DNA from: Pseudomonadota bacterium
GTDB lineage: Bacteria; Pseudomonadota; Gammaproteobacteria; Burkholderiales; Gallionellaceae
Reading direction: 5' to 3'
DNA: 64,000 bases
Assembly (NCBI GenBank): GCA_021782365.1
Contig: JAJXVB010000009.1
Span: 1-64,000 of the forward strand
This document shows positions 1-10,567 of the stretch, one piece after another. The notes below the pieces were generated by a model, which worked only from the letters and a program-made list of their open reading frames with translations, made no database searches and had not been told where the DNA came from. Both the position numbers and the translations under genes were made by a program. Position 1 is the first letter of the stretch. Each line of letters begins with the position of its first letter.

Positions 1-66
1 CTTGGCAGAAAAACCCCGGATGAGATTTACAACGTGATGCTGCCGACGGTTAAACAGGCAGCGTGA
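1..66 (+). pseudogene. 3' end of an IS3-family transposase (OrfB), cut by window edge
   Basis: The first 21 codons read LGRKTPDEIYNVML and end in TGA at 64-66. A G-x-TP-x-E-x-Y tail is typical of the C-terminus of IS3-family integrase-core transposases. Only the tail lies in the window, so it cannot be told whether the element is intact upstream. The 140 bases that follow, up to the toxin gene, show no convincing gene or terminal inverted repeat. Confidence 0.5.
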
Positions 67-207
67 GAGCAGCGGGTGATCCACTTAAAAATCCGATTCC
101 GCTGTTCAAACAACCGGAGCCAGCTCTTACCTCCCTTGAAATCGCATAAAGTTCCGGAGCCTAATCATTTTCCGCCGCAATCTGGAAATAAAACTCTGTG
201 CTTGCAT

Positions 208-531
208 CTATTTCCTCCGCTTTTCTGCCACCGCATAAGCTGCGCTGCCTTCGCGCTTGCCGACGGACAGCACCAGCACGAGCAGCACATCTTCCTCGAC
301 TGCGTACACCAGGCGATAGCCCTGCTTGAGCAGCTTGATCTTGTAGCAACCCGCGAGTTCGCGATGCAGCAATGAGCCGGGTACATGGGGATTCTGCAGA
401 CGCTTGGCGAGTAGCGTCTTGAATGCCTGCTTGATGGAGCCGTCCAGCGCCTGCCATTCGCGCCAGGCATCCGGCACGAACTTCAAACGGTATTTTGCGG
501 CGGCCTTGCGCGCCTCGGGCTTAGAGGTCAT
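208..531 (-). CDS. relE: RelE/ParE-family toxin (mRNA interferase-like)
   Basis: A 107-residue basic protein with the RelE fold signature: an N-terminal helix pair (residues 15-45), a central strand around YKIKLLKQGYRLVY (residues 63-76) and a hydrophobic strand VLLVLVLSVGKR. Family members cleave mRNA on the ribosome. Its ATG overlaps the last 11 bases of the upstream antitoxin gene, the usual antitoxin-first arrangement of type II modules. It lies next to a transposase remnant, which fits a mobile accessory locus. The family call is firm; activity is not shown by sequence. Confidence 0.85.
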   Translation of the reverse strand: MTSKPEARKAAAKYRLKFVPDAWREWQALDGSIKQAFKTLLAKRLQNPHVPGSLLHRELAGCYKIKLLKQGYRLVYAVEEDVLLVLVLSVGKREGSAAYAVAEKRRK

Positions 532-778
532 CCAGCGTGACCTCGATGGCCCGCCCTTTCTGTTTCAGTCTTTCTTTCGCCAACCGCAATAGACGCAGGT
601 CGTCGAGCTCCTCCAGCATCGCCTCGTAACGTTCCGGAGGCACCATGTAAAAAGCGGGCTTATTGTGGGAGAGCACCGCAACAGCCTGCCCGCCGGATTC
701 GCGCAGCGCTTCGTTGGGGTTCCTCTTGAATTCCGACATGCTAATGGAAAGGTCGGAAAGTATGGTCTCCATCGCCAT
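521..778 (-). CDS. Phd/YefM-family antitoxin
   Basis: About 85 residues beginning MAMETILSDLSISMSEFK. The Phd/YefM/StbD family has this layout: an N-terminal DNA-binding part with the S-x-x-E-F-K/R-x-N motif (SEFKRNP), then a charged C-terminal helix that neutralises the toxin. An ATG 12 bases further upstream is possible, but a GGAG lies 6 bases before the ATG at 778, which decides the start. It is cotranscribed with and overlaps the RelE-like toxin and probably represses the pair. Confidence 0.85.
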   Translation of the reverse strand: MAMETILSDLSISMSEFKRNPNEALRESGGQAVAVLSHNKPAFYMVPPERYEAMLEELDDLRLLRLAKERLKQKGRAIEVTLDDL

Positions 779-813
779 AGTTAGCTCCATAATTGGCTCA
801 TAATTTAAAGCCG

Positions 814-844
814 ATTATAAACCTTAAATGCCGAACATCGTCAA
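814..844 (-). promoter_or_regulatory. Candidate promoter of the toxin-antitoxin operon
   Basis: On the minus strand TTGACG (844-839) is followed after 19 bases by a perfect TATAAT (819-814), about 35 bases before the antitoxin start. The spacer is 2 bases longer than ideal. Confidence 0.4.
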
Positions 845-929
845 GCCATGAAACGGCCTTGCGGCTCATCGTTGCAGACGCGCAACATATCAAACTACAA
901 TCCAGCGTTCCACCCTTTCCACTTAACTC

Positions 930-1967
930 ATGCGCCTCACTGAACTCCGCCAACGATTGCAGGACCTTGGCTGCAAGCCTTGCCACATAGACCGGCTGCT
1001 GCGCGGCTGGACGCAGCGCTGCTCCTACGACAACAAGCGCAGCCCGGCAGCGACATTCTTTCCCGCAGCACTCCACAGCGAATTGCCAGCGATAGAGGCC
1101 AGGCTCGAAAACCTTGCGCGGATCAAAAGCGAACATCCTGCAGGCGAAGGTGTCGCCCGGCTGCTGGTGGAGCTCGCAGACGGCCAGATGATCGAGAGCG
1201 TGCTGCTGCCGCGCGGGGGGCTTTGCGTCTCGACGCAGGTCGGCTGCGCGGTGGGCTGCGTGTTCTGCATGAGCGGAAGAAACGGACTCATCCGCCAGTT
1301 GGATAGCTTAGAGATCATCGCGCAGGTGGCGCTCGCGCGCAGGCTTCGTCAGGTGGAGAAGGTGGTGTTCATGGGCATGGGGGAACCCGCGCACAACCTG
1401 GACAACGTGCTCGATGCGATAGCAGTGCTCGGCATCCAGGGCAACATCGGACACAAGAACCTGGTGCTCTCCACAGTCGGCGATCTGCGCGTTTTCGAGC
1501 GATTGCCGTTTGATAAAGTGAAGCCGGCTCTTGCGATCTCGCTGCACAGTGCGGACGATAATCTTCGAGCCAAGCTTCTGCCGAAGGCGCCGCAGATTCC
1601 CGTAGCAGAGCTCGTAGAATTGGCCGAAGCCTACGCGCGCGCGACGCACTACCCCACGCAATACCAGTGGACGCTGATAGCAGGGATCAACGACAGCGAC
1701 GAAGAAATGAAACGCATCGCTGCGCTTCTGAAAGGCAGGCATGCGGTATTGAACTTCATCCCCTTCAATTCAGTCGACGGCCTCGAATTCCGCCGCCCCG
1801 AACTTTCGCGCACGATCGAATTGACAAAGCGGCTCAACCGTCAACAGATCTACACGCGCATCCGCGATTCCGCAGGACAGGAAGTGGAAGGCGCATGCGG
1901 ACAGCTTCGAGCCCGCGCCGAAAAAACCCGCCCCGTAAAATTCGCCGCGATGCAGACAGTCGCATGA
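930..1967 (+). CDS. rlmN: RlmN/Cfr-family radical SAM methyltransferase
   Basis: 345 residues. The radical SAM cluster motif C-x3-C-x2-C is at C106, C110 and C113. The downstream MGMGEP signature and a C-terminal ACGQL motif carrying C323 match the resolving cysteine of RlmN and Cfr, which methylate an adenine in 23S rRNA (A2503) and, for RlmN, some tRNAs. The N-terminus is shorter and diverges from the main bacterial RlmN, so this may be a second, paralogous copy. The next gene overlaps its stop codon. Confidence 0.8.
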   Translation: MRLTELRQRLQDLGCKPCHIDRLLRGWTQRCSYDNKRSPAATFFPAALHSELPAIEARLENLARIKSEHPAGEGVARLLVELADGQMIESVLLPRGGLCVSTQVGCAVGCVFCMSGRNGLIRQLDSLEIIAQVALARRLRQVEKVVFMGMGEPAHNLDNVLDAIAVLGIQGNIGHKNLVLSTVGDLRVFERLPFDKVKPALAISLHSADDNLRAKLLPKAPQIPVAELVELAEAYARATHYPTQYQWTLIAGINDSDEEMKRIAALLKGRHAVLNFIPFNSVDGLEFRRPELSRTIELTKRLNRQQIYTRIRDSAGQEVEGACGQLRARAEKTRPVKFAAMQTVA

Positions 1968-2158
1968 GATACCGGCACTACAAGGGCGGCATGTACGAAT
2001 TCATCTGCGAGGCAAAGTTGGAGCCAGATCCTTCCGTGATCATGGTGGTGTACCGGTCTCTCGACGACGGAGCCATCTGGACGCGCGAAAAGACCGTGTT
2101 CTTCGAAACGGTAGCGCACGAAGGAAAAACAGTGCCGCGCTTCTCTCCGATAGATTGA
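1964..2158 (+). CDS. DUF1653 family protein
   Basis: A 64-residue protein beginning MRYRHYKGGMYEF. The pattern of Y-x-H-x-K-G-x-x-Y near the start, VVYRS mid-protein and W-x-R-x-x-x-x-F later is the DUF1653 signature, a small beta-barrel-like family of unknown role. The ATG overlaps the stop of the RlmN-like gene (ATGA), so this start was chosen over longer in-frame alternatives. Confidence 0.75.
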   Translation: MRYRHYKGGMYEFICEAKLEPDPSVIMVVYRSLDDGAIWTREKTVFFETVAHEGKTVPRFSPID

Positions 2159-2190
2159 GAATGACGAGGGTCTGACCCTCGTCACCTCAT

Positions 2191-4776
<2,586 letters not shown>

Positions 4777-4811
4777 CGCGCACTCCTAGTTTGAATTCTT
4801 GAATGTCCACA

Positions 4812-4840
4812 ACTTGGGGCGGGGACTCAGGAATTTCAAG
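4812..4840 (-). promoter_or_regulatory. Sigma-32 (heat shock) promoter of clpB
   Basis: Read on the minus strand: CTTGAAA (4840-4834), a 14-base spacer, then CCCCAAGT (4819-4812). This fits the RpoH consensus CTTGAAA-N(11-16)-CCCCATnT, and the -10 sits 36 bases before the clpB ATG. Confidence 0.8.
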
Positions 4841-4846
4841 TCTTGC

Positions 4847-4852
4847 TATACT
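4847..4852 (+). promoter_or_regulatory. Possible -10 element of nadC
   Basis: TATACT lies 8 bases before the chosen nadC ATG, which would give an almost leaderless mRNA. No good -35 is seen. Confidence 0.3.
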
Positions 4853-4859
4853 ATTTCCC

Positions 4860-5714
4860 ATGACAAACAAATCCGACACCGCCTTGCTTTCCCAAAAGAT
4901 CAGACAGAACGTGAGGAATTCGCTGGATGAGGACGTGGGAAGCGGAGACCTGACCGCGATGCTTCTGCCCGAGGATCTGACTGCTCGCGCGCTCGTGATC
5001 ACGAGGCAGTCCGGCGTGCTCTGCGGCACGCAATGGTTCGAGGAATGCTTTTTTATGCTCGATGCAGGCTGCAAGATCACCTGGCACGCGAACGACGGGG
5101 ACAGCATCAGGCCTTCCCAGACGCTATGCGAGATAGAAGGCAATGCGCGCGCGCTGCTCTCTGCCGAGAGGAATGCGCTCAACTTTTTGCAGACCCTCTC
5201 GGGGACGGCGACCGCAACCCGCCGCTATGTGGATGCGATCAAAGGCACCAGGGCAAAGATCATGGACACCCGGAAGACCCTGCCGGGGCTTCGCGATGCG
5301 CAGAAGTACGCCGTGCGCATGGGTGGCGGGCACAACCAGAGGATGGGCCTGTACGACGGCATACTGATCAAGGAGAACCACATCGCCGCCGCGGGCGGCA
5401 TTGCGGCCGTTCTGGAGAAGGCGTTCAGGATCGCCGCGGACAGGACATCGGTTCAGATCGAAGTGGAAAACATGGTCGAGCTCGACGAGGCACTGGCTGC
5501 CGGTGCGAAGCTGATCCTGCTCGACAACTTCGACATCGACATGCTCGCCGCCGCCGTGAAGCACAATGACGGGCGCGCGGAACTCGAAGCCTCGGGAGGG
5601 ATCACATTGCCTAGCATAAGGGAAGTGGCCGAGACGGGAGTCGACCGCATTTCGATAGGCGCGCTCACCAAGGATGTCGAGGCGCTCGATCTTTCGATGC
5701 GCATCGTGAAATAA
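4860..5714 (+). CDS. nadC: Nicotinate-nucleotide pyrophosphorylase (quinolinate phosphoribosyltransferase)
   Basis: 284 residues from the ATG at 4860; a 19-codon longer in-frame start is possible but overlaps the clpB promoter. Conserved family blocks are visible: DEDVGSGDLTA near the N-terminus, ERNALNFLQTLSGTAT, a TRKTLPGLR block and ASGGITLPSIREVAETGVDRIS at the phosphate-binding end of the barrel. It converts quinolinate and PRPP to nicotinate mononucleotide in NAD synthesis. It is followed 12 bases later by trxC with a GGAGG ribosome site. Confidence 0.95.
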   Translation: MTNKSDTALLSQKIRQNVRNSLDEDVGSGDLTAMLLPEDLTARALVITRQSGVLCGTQWFEECFFMLDAGCKITWHANDGDSIRPSQTLCEIEGNARALLSAERNALNFLQTLSGTATATRRYVDAIKGTRAKIMDTRKTLPGLRDAQKYAVRMGGGHNQRMGLYDGILIKENHIAAAGGIAAVLEKAFRIAADRTSVQIEVENMVELDEALAAGAKLILLDNFDIDMLAAAVKHNDGRAELEASGGITLPSIREVAETGVDRISIGALTKDVEALDLSMRIVK

Positions 5715-5726
5715 AAGGAGGAATAA

Positions 5727-6161
5727 ATGAGCGAAGCATTGCACATCGTCTGCCCGCACTGCGACGGGATCAACCGCGTGCCTTCCGACAGGCTTTCGGC
5801 GCAGCCTTCCTGCGGCAAGTGCCACAAGCCGCTCTTCACATCCCACCCGGTCGAACTCAGCGCAAAAAACTTCAACCTGCACATTGCGCGCTGCGACATC
5901 CCCGTGCTTGTAGACTTCTGGGCGCCCTGGTGCGGGCCCTGCAAGATGATGGCGCCCGCCTTCGTCCAGGCTGCTTCAAGGCTGGAACCCTCGATGAGGC
6001 TGGCCAAGCTCGACACCGAACAGGCGCAGGACATCGGCGCACGCTATAACATCCGCAGCATCCCCACGCTTGCCTTGTTCAAAGGCGGCAAAGAGGTCGC
6101 GCGCCAGGCGGGTGCGATGGACGCGAACGGCATCGTCGCCTGGGCGAAGAGCAAGGTTTAA
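5727..6161 (+). CDS. trxC: Thioredoxin 2 (zinc-binding thioredoxin TrxC)
   Basis: 144 residues. The N-terminal 35 residues carry two CxxC pairs (C9/C12 and C29/C32), the zinc finger that separates TrxC from thioredoxin 1. The redox site is W68-C-G-P-C72. It reduces cytoplasmic disulfides, particularly under oxidative stress. It is probably cotranscribed with nadC. Confidence 0.95.
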   Translation: MSEALHIVCPHCDGINRVPSDRLSAQPSCGKCHKPLFTSHPVELSAKNFNLHIARCDIPVLVDFWAPWCGPCKMMAPAFVQAASRLEPSMRLAKLDTEQAQDIGARYNIRSIPTLALFKGGKEVARQAGAMDANGIVAWAKSKV

Positions 6162-6166
6162 ACAGG

Positions 6167-6766
6167 CTATACCTTTTTCGCGACAAGGTCGATCAACGCG
6201 GACATGCCCGAATGCCCCGATCCCTCCCGGATCTCCTGGTCGTATTCGTGCAGCGAGACGATCTCCATGTCAGAGAATGCCTCCTTCAGCAGGGATTCCG
6301 TATAGAGGTTCTCGGGCGCTGACGGGCCTCCCGTCCTGTATTCGAGCTGTCGCGGCGTGTAGCCGTGCAACAGAAGGAGTCCGCCAGGTTTGAGAGACTC
6401 CTTGATCTGTCCGAACATCTTCTCTCTTAGATCGGGCGGCGCGAACTGGATGAAGACCGCGACCACCGCGTCGTATTTCTCGAAACCGAAGTCCCAGTCC
6501 GCGAGATCCGCAAGCTCAAGCTCGATCTTCACGCCCCTTTCTGCCGCAAGTCTTTTCGCCTTCCCGATCGCGACGCTCGAGCTGTCGACAGAATGCACCT
6601 TGAGCCCCCGCTCTGCGAGCCATACGCCGTTCCTTCCCTCGCCGTCCGCAAGCGCCAGGCAATGCATGCCGGGCTTCAACAGATCGCAGTTCGCGACCAG
6701 AAAACCGGAAGGCTCCGTGCCGAAATGGTATTCCTCCCCTGAATAGCGCTCGTTCCAGATATTCAT
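6167..6766 (-). CDS. Class I SAM-dependent methyltransferase (TehB-like)
   Basis: 199 residues from MNIWNERYSGEEYHFG. The ATG at 6766 is preceded by AAGGAGGA, which selects it over upstream in-frame starts. It has a SAM-binding motif I variant (LALADGEGRNGVWLAERG) and motif II VHSVDSS. W-x-x-R-Y with a downstream GTEPS is typical of the TehB/tellurite-resistance-type methyltransferases. The substrate is unknown. It is divergent from glcD and convergent with trxC. Confidence 0.8.
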   Translation of the reverse strand: MNIWNERYSGEEYHFGTEPSGFLVANCDLLKPGMHCLALADGEGRNGVWLAERGLKVHSVDSSSVAIGKAKRLAAERGVKIELELADLADWDFGFEKYDAVVAVFIQFAPPDLREKMFGQIKESLKPGGLLLLHGYTPRQLEYRTGGPSAPENLYTESLLKEAFSDMEIVSLHEYDQEIREGSGHSGMSALIDLVAKKV

Positions 6767-6852
6767 ATCGTCCTCCTTATCGTTTAGCATAGGCATGCTA
6801 GAAATTTATACCAGAGTAATTTACTATACTTACTTTTTCGCAGGAACCTCTC

Positions 6853-8301
6853 TTGAACCATCTGATCAGCGAACTGAAAAGCCTGCTGCCTGCAGAGTCC
6901 GTGCTGTACGACAGGGAAGACCTGCGCCCGTTCGAGTGCGACGGCCTCTCCGTATACCGTCAGCTGCCGATGGTCGTGGTCTTGCCCGACACCATAGAGG
7001 AAGTCCAGAAGGTTGTCCGACTCTGCCGCGAGCACAATGTTCCCGTCGTCGCGAGGGGGGCGGGAACCGGCCTTTCAGGCGGCGCATTGCCGCTCGAAAA
7101 CGGCGTGCTTCTGAGCCTCGCGAAATTCAAGCGCATCATAGACATAGACGTTGAAAACGCGATGGCGACCGTCGAGCCCGGCGTTCGCAACCTCGCGATA
7201 TCCGAGGCCGCATCGCGCTTCGGCCTTTACTATGCGCCCGACCCCTCCTCCCAGATCGCCTGCACGATAGGCGGCAACGTCGCGGAGAATTCGGGCGGCG
7301 TGCATTGCCTGAAATACGGGCTCACAGTGCACAACATCCTGATGCTCAAAGTCGTCACGATGGAAGGCGAGCTTCTGACCATAGGCGGCCAGACGCTGGA
7401 TACGCCGGGTTACGACCTCCTCGCGCTGATGACGGGGTCTGAAGGGCTGCTCGGCATCATCGTCGAGGTCACCGTGAAGCTCCTGCCGAAACCCGAGCGC
7501 GCCCAGGTCGTGCTGGCGGCCTTCGACGATGTCGCACGCGCGGGGGAGGCGGTGGGCGCGATCATCGCAGCGGGCATCATCCCCGCTGGACTCGAGATGA
7601 TGGACAGGCTCGCGATCCAGGCGGCCGAAGACTTCGCGCATGCCGGTTATCCCAGAGACGCGGAGGCGATCCTGCTCTGCGAACTAGACGGCACCCATGC
7701 AGAGGTTTCCGAATACATCATGGAAGTTCGCAAGATACTGACGGACAACGGCGCGACAGAGGTGCGCACGGCAAAGGACGAGGCTGAGAGGCAGCTCTTC
7801 TGGAAGGGAAGGAAATCCGCCTTCCCCGCTGTCGGCCGAATCTCGCCTGACTACTACTGCATGGACGGCACGATACCGCGCAGCCAGCTTCCCCGCGTTT
7901 TGCGCCAGATCAGCGACTGGTCCGCGGAATACGGGCTTCCTGTCGCGAACGTTTTCCATGCAGGCGACGGCAACCTGCATCCTTTGATCCTCTTCGACGG
8001 AAACAAGCCCGGAGAGCTCGAGCGCACCGAGGAATTCGGAAGCCGCATCCTCGATCTCTGCGTCGAGGTCGGCGGCACGATAACCGGCGAGCACGGGGTC
8101 GGCGTGGAGAAGATAGACCAGATGTGCACGCAGTTCAAAAGTGCTGAGCTCGCGCAGTTCCATGCGATCAAGGCCGCATTCGACCCATCCGGCCTTCTGA
8201 ATCCGGGCAAGGCCATACCCACTCTGCACCGCTGCGCCGAATTCGGCGCGATGCACGTCCATCACGGCAGGCTTCCCCATGCTGAACTGGAGAGATTCTG
8301 A
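6853..8301 (+). CDS. glcD: Glycolate oxidase, FAD-linked subunit GlcD
   Basis: 482 residues starting at a TTG (AGGAA 8 bases upstream); no better start is available. It has the FAD PCMH domain with the RGAGTGLSGGA loop (about residues 60-70) and a C-terminal FAD-oxidase domain ending ITGEHGVGVEKI. GlcD carries the FAD that oxidises glycolate to glyoxylate, working with GlcE and GlcF at the membrane. It is followed by glcE with a TGATG overlap. A TATACT at 6825-6830 may be its -10. The C-terminus is about 15 residues extended after the usual end. Confidence 0.95.
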   Translation: MNHLISELKSLLPAESVLYDREDLRPFECDGLSVYRQLPMVVVLPDTIEEVQKVVRLCREHNVPVVARGAGTGLSGGALPLENGVLLSLAKFKRIIDIDVENAMATVEPGVRNLAISEAASRFGLYYAPDPSSQIACTIGGNVAENSGGVHCLKYGLTVHNILMLKVVTMEGELLTIGGQTLDTPGYDLLALMTGSEGLLGIIVEVTVKLLPKPERAQVVLAAFDDVARAGEAVGAIIAAGIIPAGLEMMDRLAIQAAEDFAHAGYPRDAEAILLCELDGTHAEVSEYIMEVRKILTDNGATEVRTAKDEAERQLFWKGRKSAFPAVGRISPDYYCMDGTIPRSQLPRVLRQISDWSAEYGLPVANVFHAGDGNLHPLILFDGNKPGELERTEEFGSRILDLCVEVGGTITGEHGVGVEKIDQMCTQFKSAELAQFHAIKAAFDPSGLLNPGKAIPTLHRCAEFGAMHVHHGRLPHAELERF

Positions 8302-9341
8302 TGGATGAAGTTTCATTGCAGCAGCAGGTATTGAAAGCCATCGAAAGCAGGGCGCCCCTTCGCATTTCGGCGGGAAAAACCAAGGCCTTCATGGGGCAGG
8401 ATGCGACAGGCACGCTTGTCGATCTTGGCAGCCATTGTGGCATCATCGAATACGATCCGCGCGAGCTGGTCCTGACCGCGCGTTCGGGAACGAGGCTTTC
8501 CGAAATAGAAAAGGCGCTTGCAGATGCGGGACAGATGCTGGCTTTCGAGCCCCCGTATTTCGGAAGCGATGCCACGCTGGGCGGCACGATCTCGGCCGGC
8601 CTCTCCGGACCCAGGCGTCCCTACAGCGGCTCTGCGCGCGACTTCGTGCTGGGATGCAAGGTGCTGAACGGACGTGGCGAGATCGCAAGCTTCGGCGGCC
8701 AGGTCATGAAGAATGTCGCAGGCTACGATGTCTCCAGACTGCTCGCGGGTTCGCACGGAACGCTCGGCATCCTGCTCGAGATCAGCCTCAAGGTTCTGCC
8801 CAGGCCCGCTTCCAGCATCACGGTGAGCCGCGAATGCAGTCAGGAAGATGCGATCTCCATCATGAGCGAATTCCTCTCCAGGCCCTATCCCGTGGATGGC
8901 GCATGCCACGACGGGGAGCGCGCGCACTTGCGCATCTCGGGAAGCTCGCAGGCGGTCAAGGAGGCGCGCAAGAAGATACCCGGAGACATATTGCCCGATG
9001 CCGACCAGTTCTGGCATGACCTTCGCGAACAGAAGCTGCCCTTCTTCCATCGGCCCGGCACGCTATACCGGATAGCCGTGAAGCCTGCATCCAGGCCCTT
9101 GCATTTGAACGGCCACTGGCTGCTCGACTGGGGAGGTGCCCAGCGCTGGCTTTACAGCGAAGAGGATGTGGCAACGATACGCCACCAGACAGCGCTTTCC
9201 GGAGGCCATGTCACGGCATTCAGAAACGGCAGGAATTCGACGCCTCTTCCGCCTCCATTGTCGGCGCTGCACCAGCGCCTGAAGGCAAGCTTCGATCCGG
9301 AAGACATCTTCAACCGCGGCCACATCTTCGCAACCCTATAG
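8301..9341 (+). CDS. glcE: Glycolate oxidase subunit GlcE
   Basis: 346 residues, a shorter FAD-binding PCMH protein with a C-terminus unlike GlcD. The blocks TLGGTISAGLSGPRRPYSGS and GQVMKNVAGYDVSRL are characteristic of GlcE. The ATG shares bases with the glcD stop, so translation is likely coupled. It is required for glycolate oxidase activity together with GlcD and GlcF. Confidence 0.95.
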   Translation: MDEVSLQQQVLKAIESRAPLRISAGKTKAFMGQDATGTLVDLGSHCGIIEYDPRELVLTARSGTRLSEIEKALADAGQMLAFEPPYFGSDATLGGTISAGLSGPRRPYSGSARDFVLGCKVLNGRGEIASFGGQVMKNVAGYDVSRLLAGSHGTLGILLEISLKVLPRPASSITVSRECSQEDAISIMSEFLSRPYPVDGACHDGERAHLRISGSSQAVKEARKKIPGDILPDADQFWHDLREQKLPFFHRPGTLYRIAVKPASRPLHLNGHWLLDWGGAQRWLYSEEDVATIRHQTALSGGHVTAFRNGRNSTPLPPPLSALHQRLKASFDPEDIFNRGHIFATL

Positions 9342-9343
9342 AC

Positions 9344-10555
9344 ATGCAGACATTCATCGACCAGCCAAGAACGCCAGCCATAGAGGAAGCGGAATCCATC
9401 CTGCGAAACTGCGTGCACTGCGGATTCTGCACCGCGACCTGCCCCACCTACCAGCTTCTGGGATCTGAATTGGACAGCCCGCGCGGACGCATCTACCTGA
9501 TCAAGGAAATGCTGGAAACGGGAAAGGCTACCGAAAAGACCAGGCTGCATCTGGACCGCTGCCTGACCTGCCGCTCCTGCGAGACGACCTGCCCTTCCGG
9601 CGTGCATTATGGCAGGCTGATCGACATCGGGCGGGAGATGGTAGAGGAGAAGTCTCCTCGCACGCTGATCGAAAGGCTGATGCGCCGCGCGATGCTCTCG
9701 ACCATCCCCTTTACCGGACGCATGTCTGTAGCACTCTCCGCGGCAAGGCTCGCAAGACCGCTCCTGCCAAAATCGCTGGGCGCAAAAATCCCTGAAAAGC
9801 AGGATCGGGCTGCCATGCCTAGGACATCCCATTCCAGGCGCATGCTGATCCTGGAGGGATGCGTCCAGCCTCTCACCGCGCCCGACACGAATATCGCGAC
9901 GGCCCGCGTGCTCGACAGTCTCGGCATCTCCCTCATCAACGCTTCAGGCTGCTGCGGCGCGCTCAACCAGCATCTTTCGGACTCTCATGGCGCGAAGGAC
10001 ATGATGCGCCGCAACATCGACGCATGGTGGCCATACATCGAAGAGGGAGCCCAAGCGATCGTGATGACGGCGAGCGGCTGCGGCCTGATGGTCAAGGAAT
10101 ACGGCGAACTTCTGAAGGACGATGCTGAATATGCAAAGAAGGCATCGCGCATCAGTTCGCTTGCGAAGGACATCTCCGAAATACTCGCAGGCGAAGACAT
10201 CGAACGTTTCTCGCATGCAGGACGAGGCATGCGCGTTGCCTATCACTCGTCCTGCACATCGCAGCACGGGCAGAAGCTTTCGGGCAGGATCGAAGCGCTG
10301 CTTGCGCGATGCGGCTTCGAGCTCACCCAGGTCGCGGACAGCCATCTCTGCTGCGGCGCTGCGGGATCCTACACGCTGACCCAGCCCGAGCTTTCGGGCA
10401 GACTACTGAACAACAAGGTTGCCTCGCTCGAAGCAGGAAAACCCGAGATCATCGCCACCGCAAACGTGGGCTGCCAGATGCATCTGGCATCCAGCACTTC
10501 ACTGCGCGTCGTGCACTGGATAGAATTGCTCGCAACATCGATAAAAACCAACTAA
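9344..10555 (+). CDS. glcF: Glycolate oxidase iron-sulfur subunit GlcF
   Basis: 403 residues. It has two 4Fe-4S ferredoxin motifs, CVHCGFCTATCPTY near residue 22 and CLTCRSCETTCPSG near residue 75, followed by two CCG domains (SGCCGALN and LCCGAAGSY) as in heterodisulfide reductase-type subunits. It passes electrons from GlcD to the quinone pool. The start lies 2 bases after the glcE stop. Confidence 0.96.
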   Translation: MQTFIDQPRTPAIEEAESILRNCVHCGFCTATCPTYQLLGSELDSPRGRIYLIKEMLETGKATEKTRLHLDRCLTCRSCETTCPSGVHYGRLIDIGREMVEEKSPRTLIERLMRRAMLSTIPFTGRMSVALSAARLARPLLPKSLGAKIPEKQDRAAMPRTSHSRRMLILEGCVQPLTAPDTNIATARVLDSLGISLINASGCCGALNQHLSDSHGAKDMMRRNIDAWWPYIEEGAQAIVMTASGCGLMVKEYGELLKDDAEYAKKASRISSLAKDISEILAGEDIERFSHAGRGMRVAYHSSCTSQHGQKLSGRIEALLARCGFELTQVADSHLCCGAAGSYTLTQPELSGRLLNNKVASLEAGKPEIIATANVGCQMHLASSTSLRVVHWIELLATSIKTN

Positions 10556-10567
10556 AGAGGAAACCGT

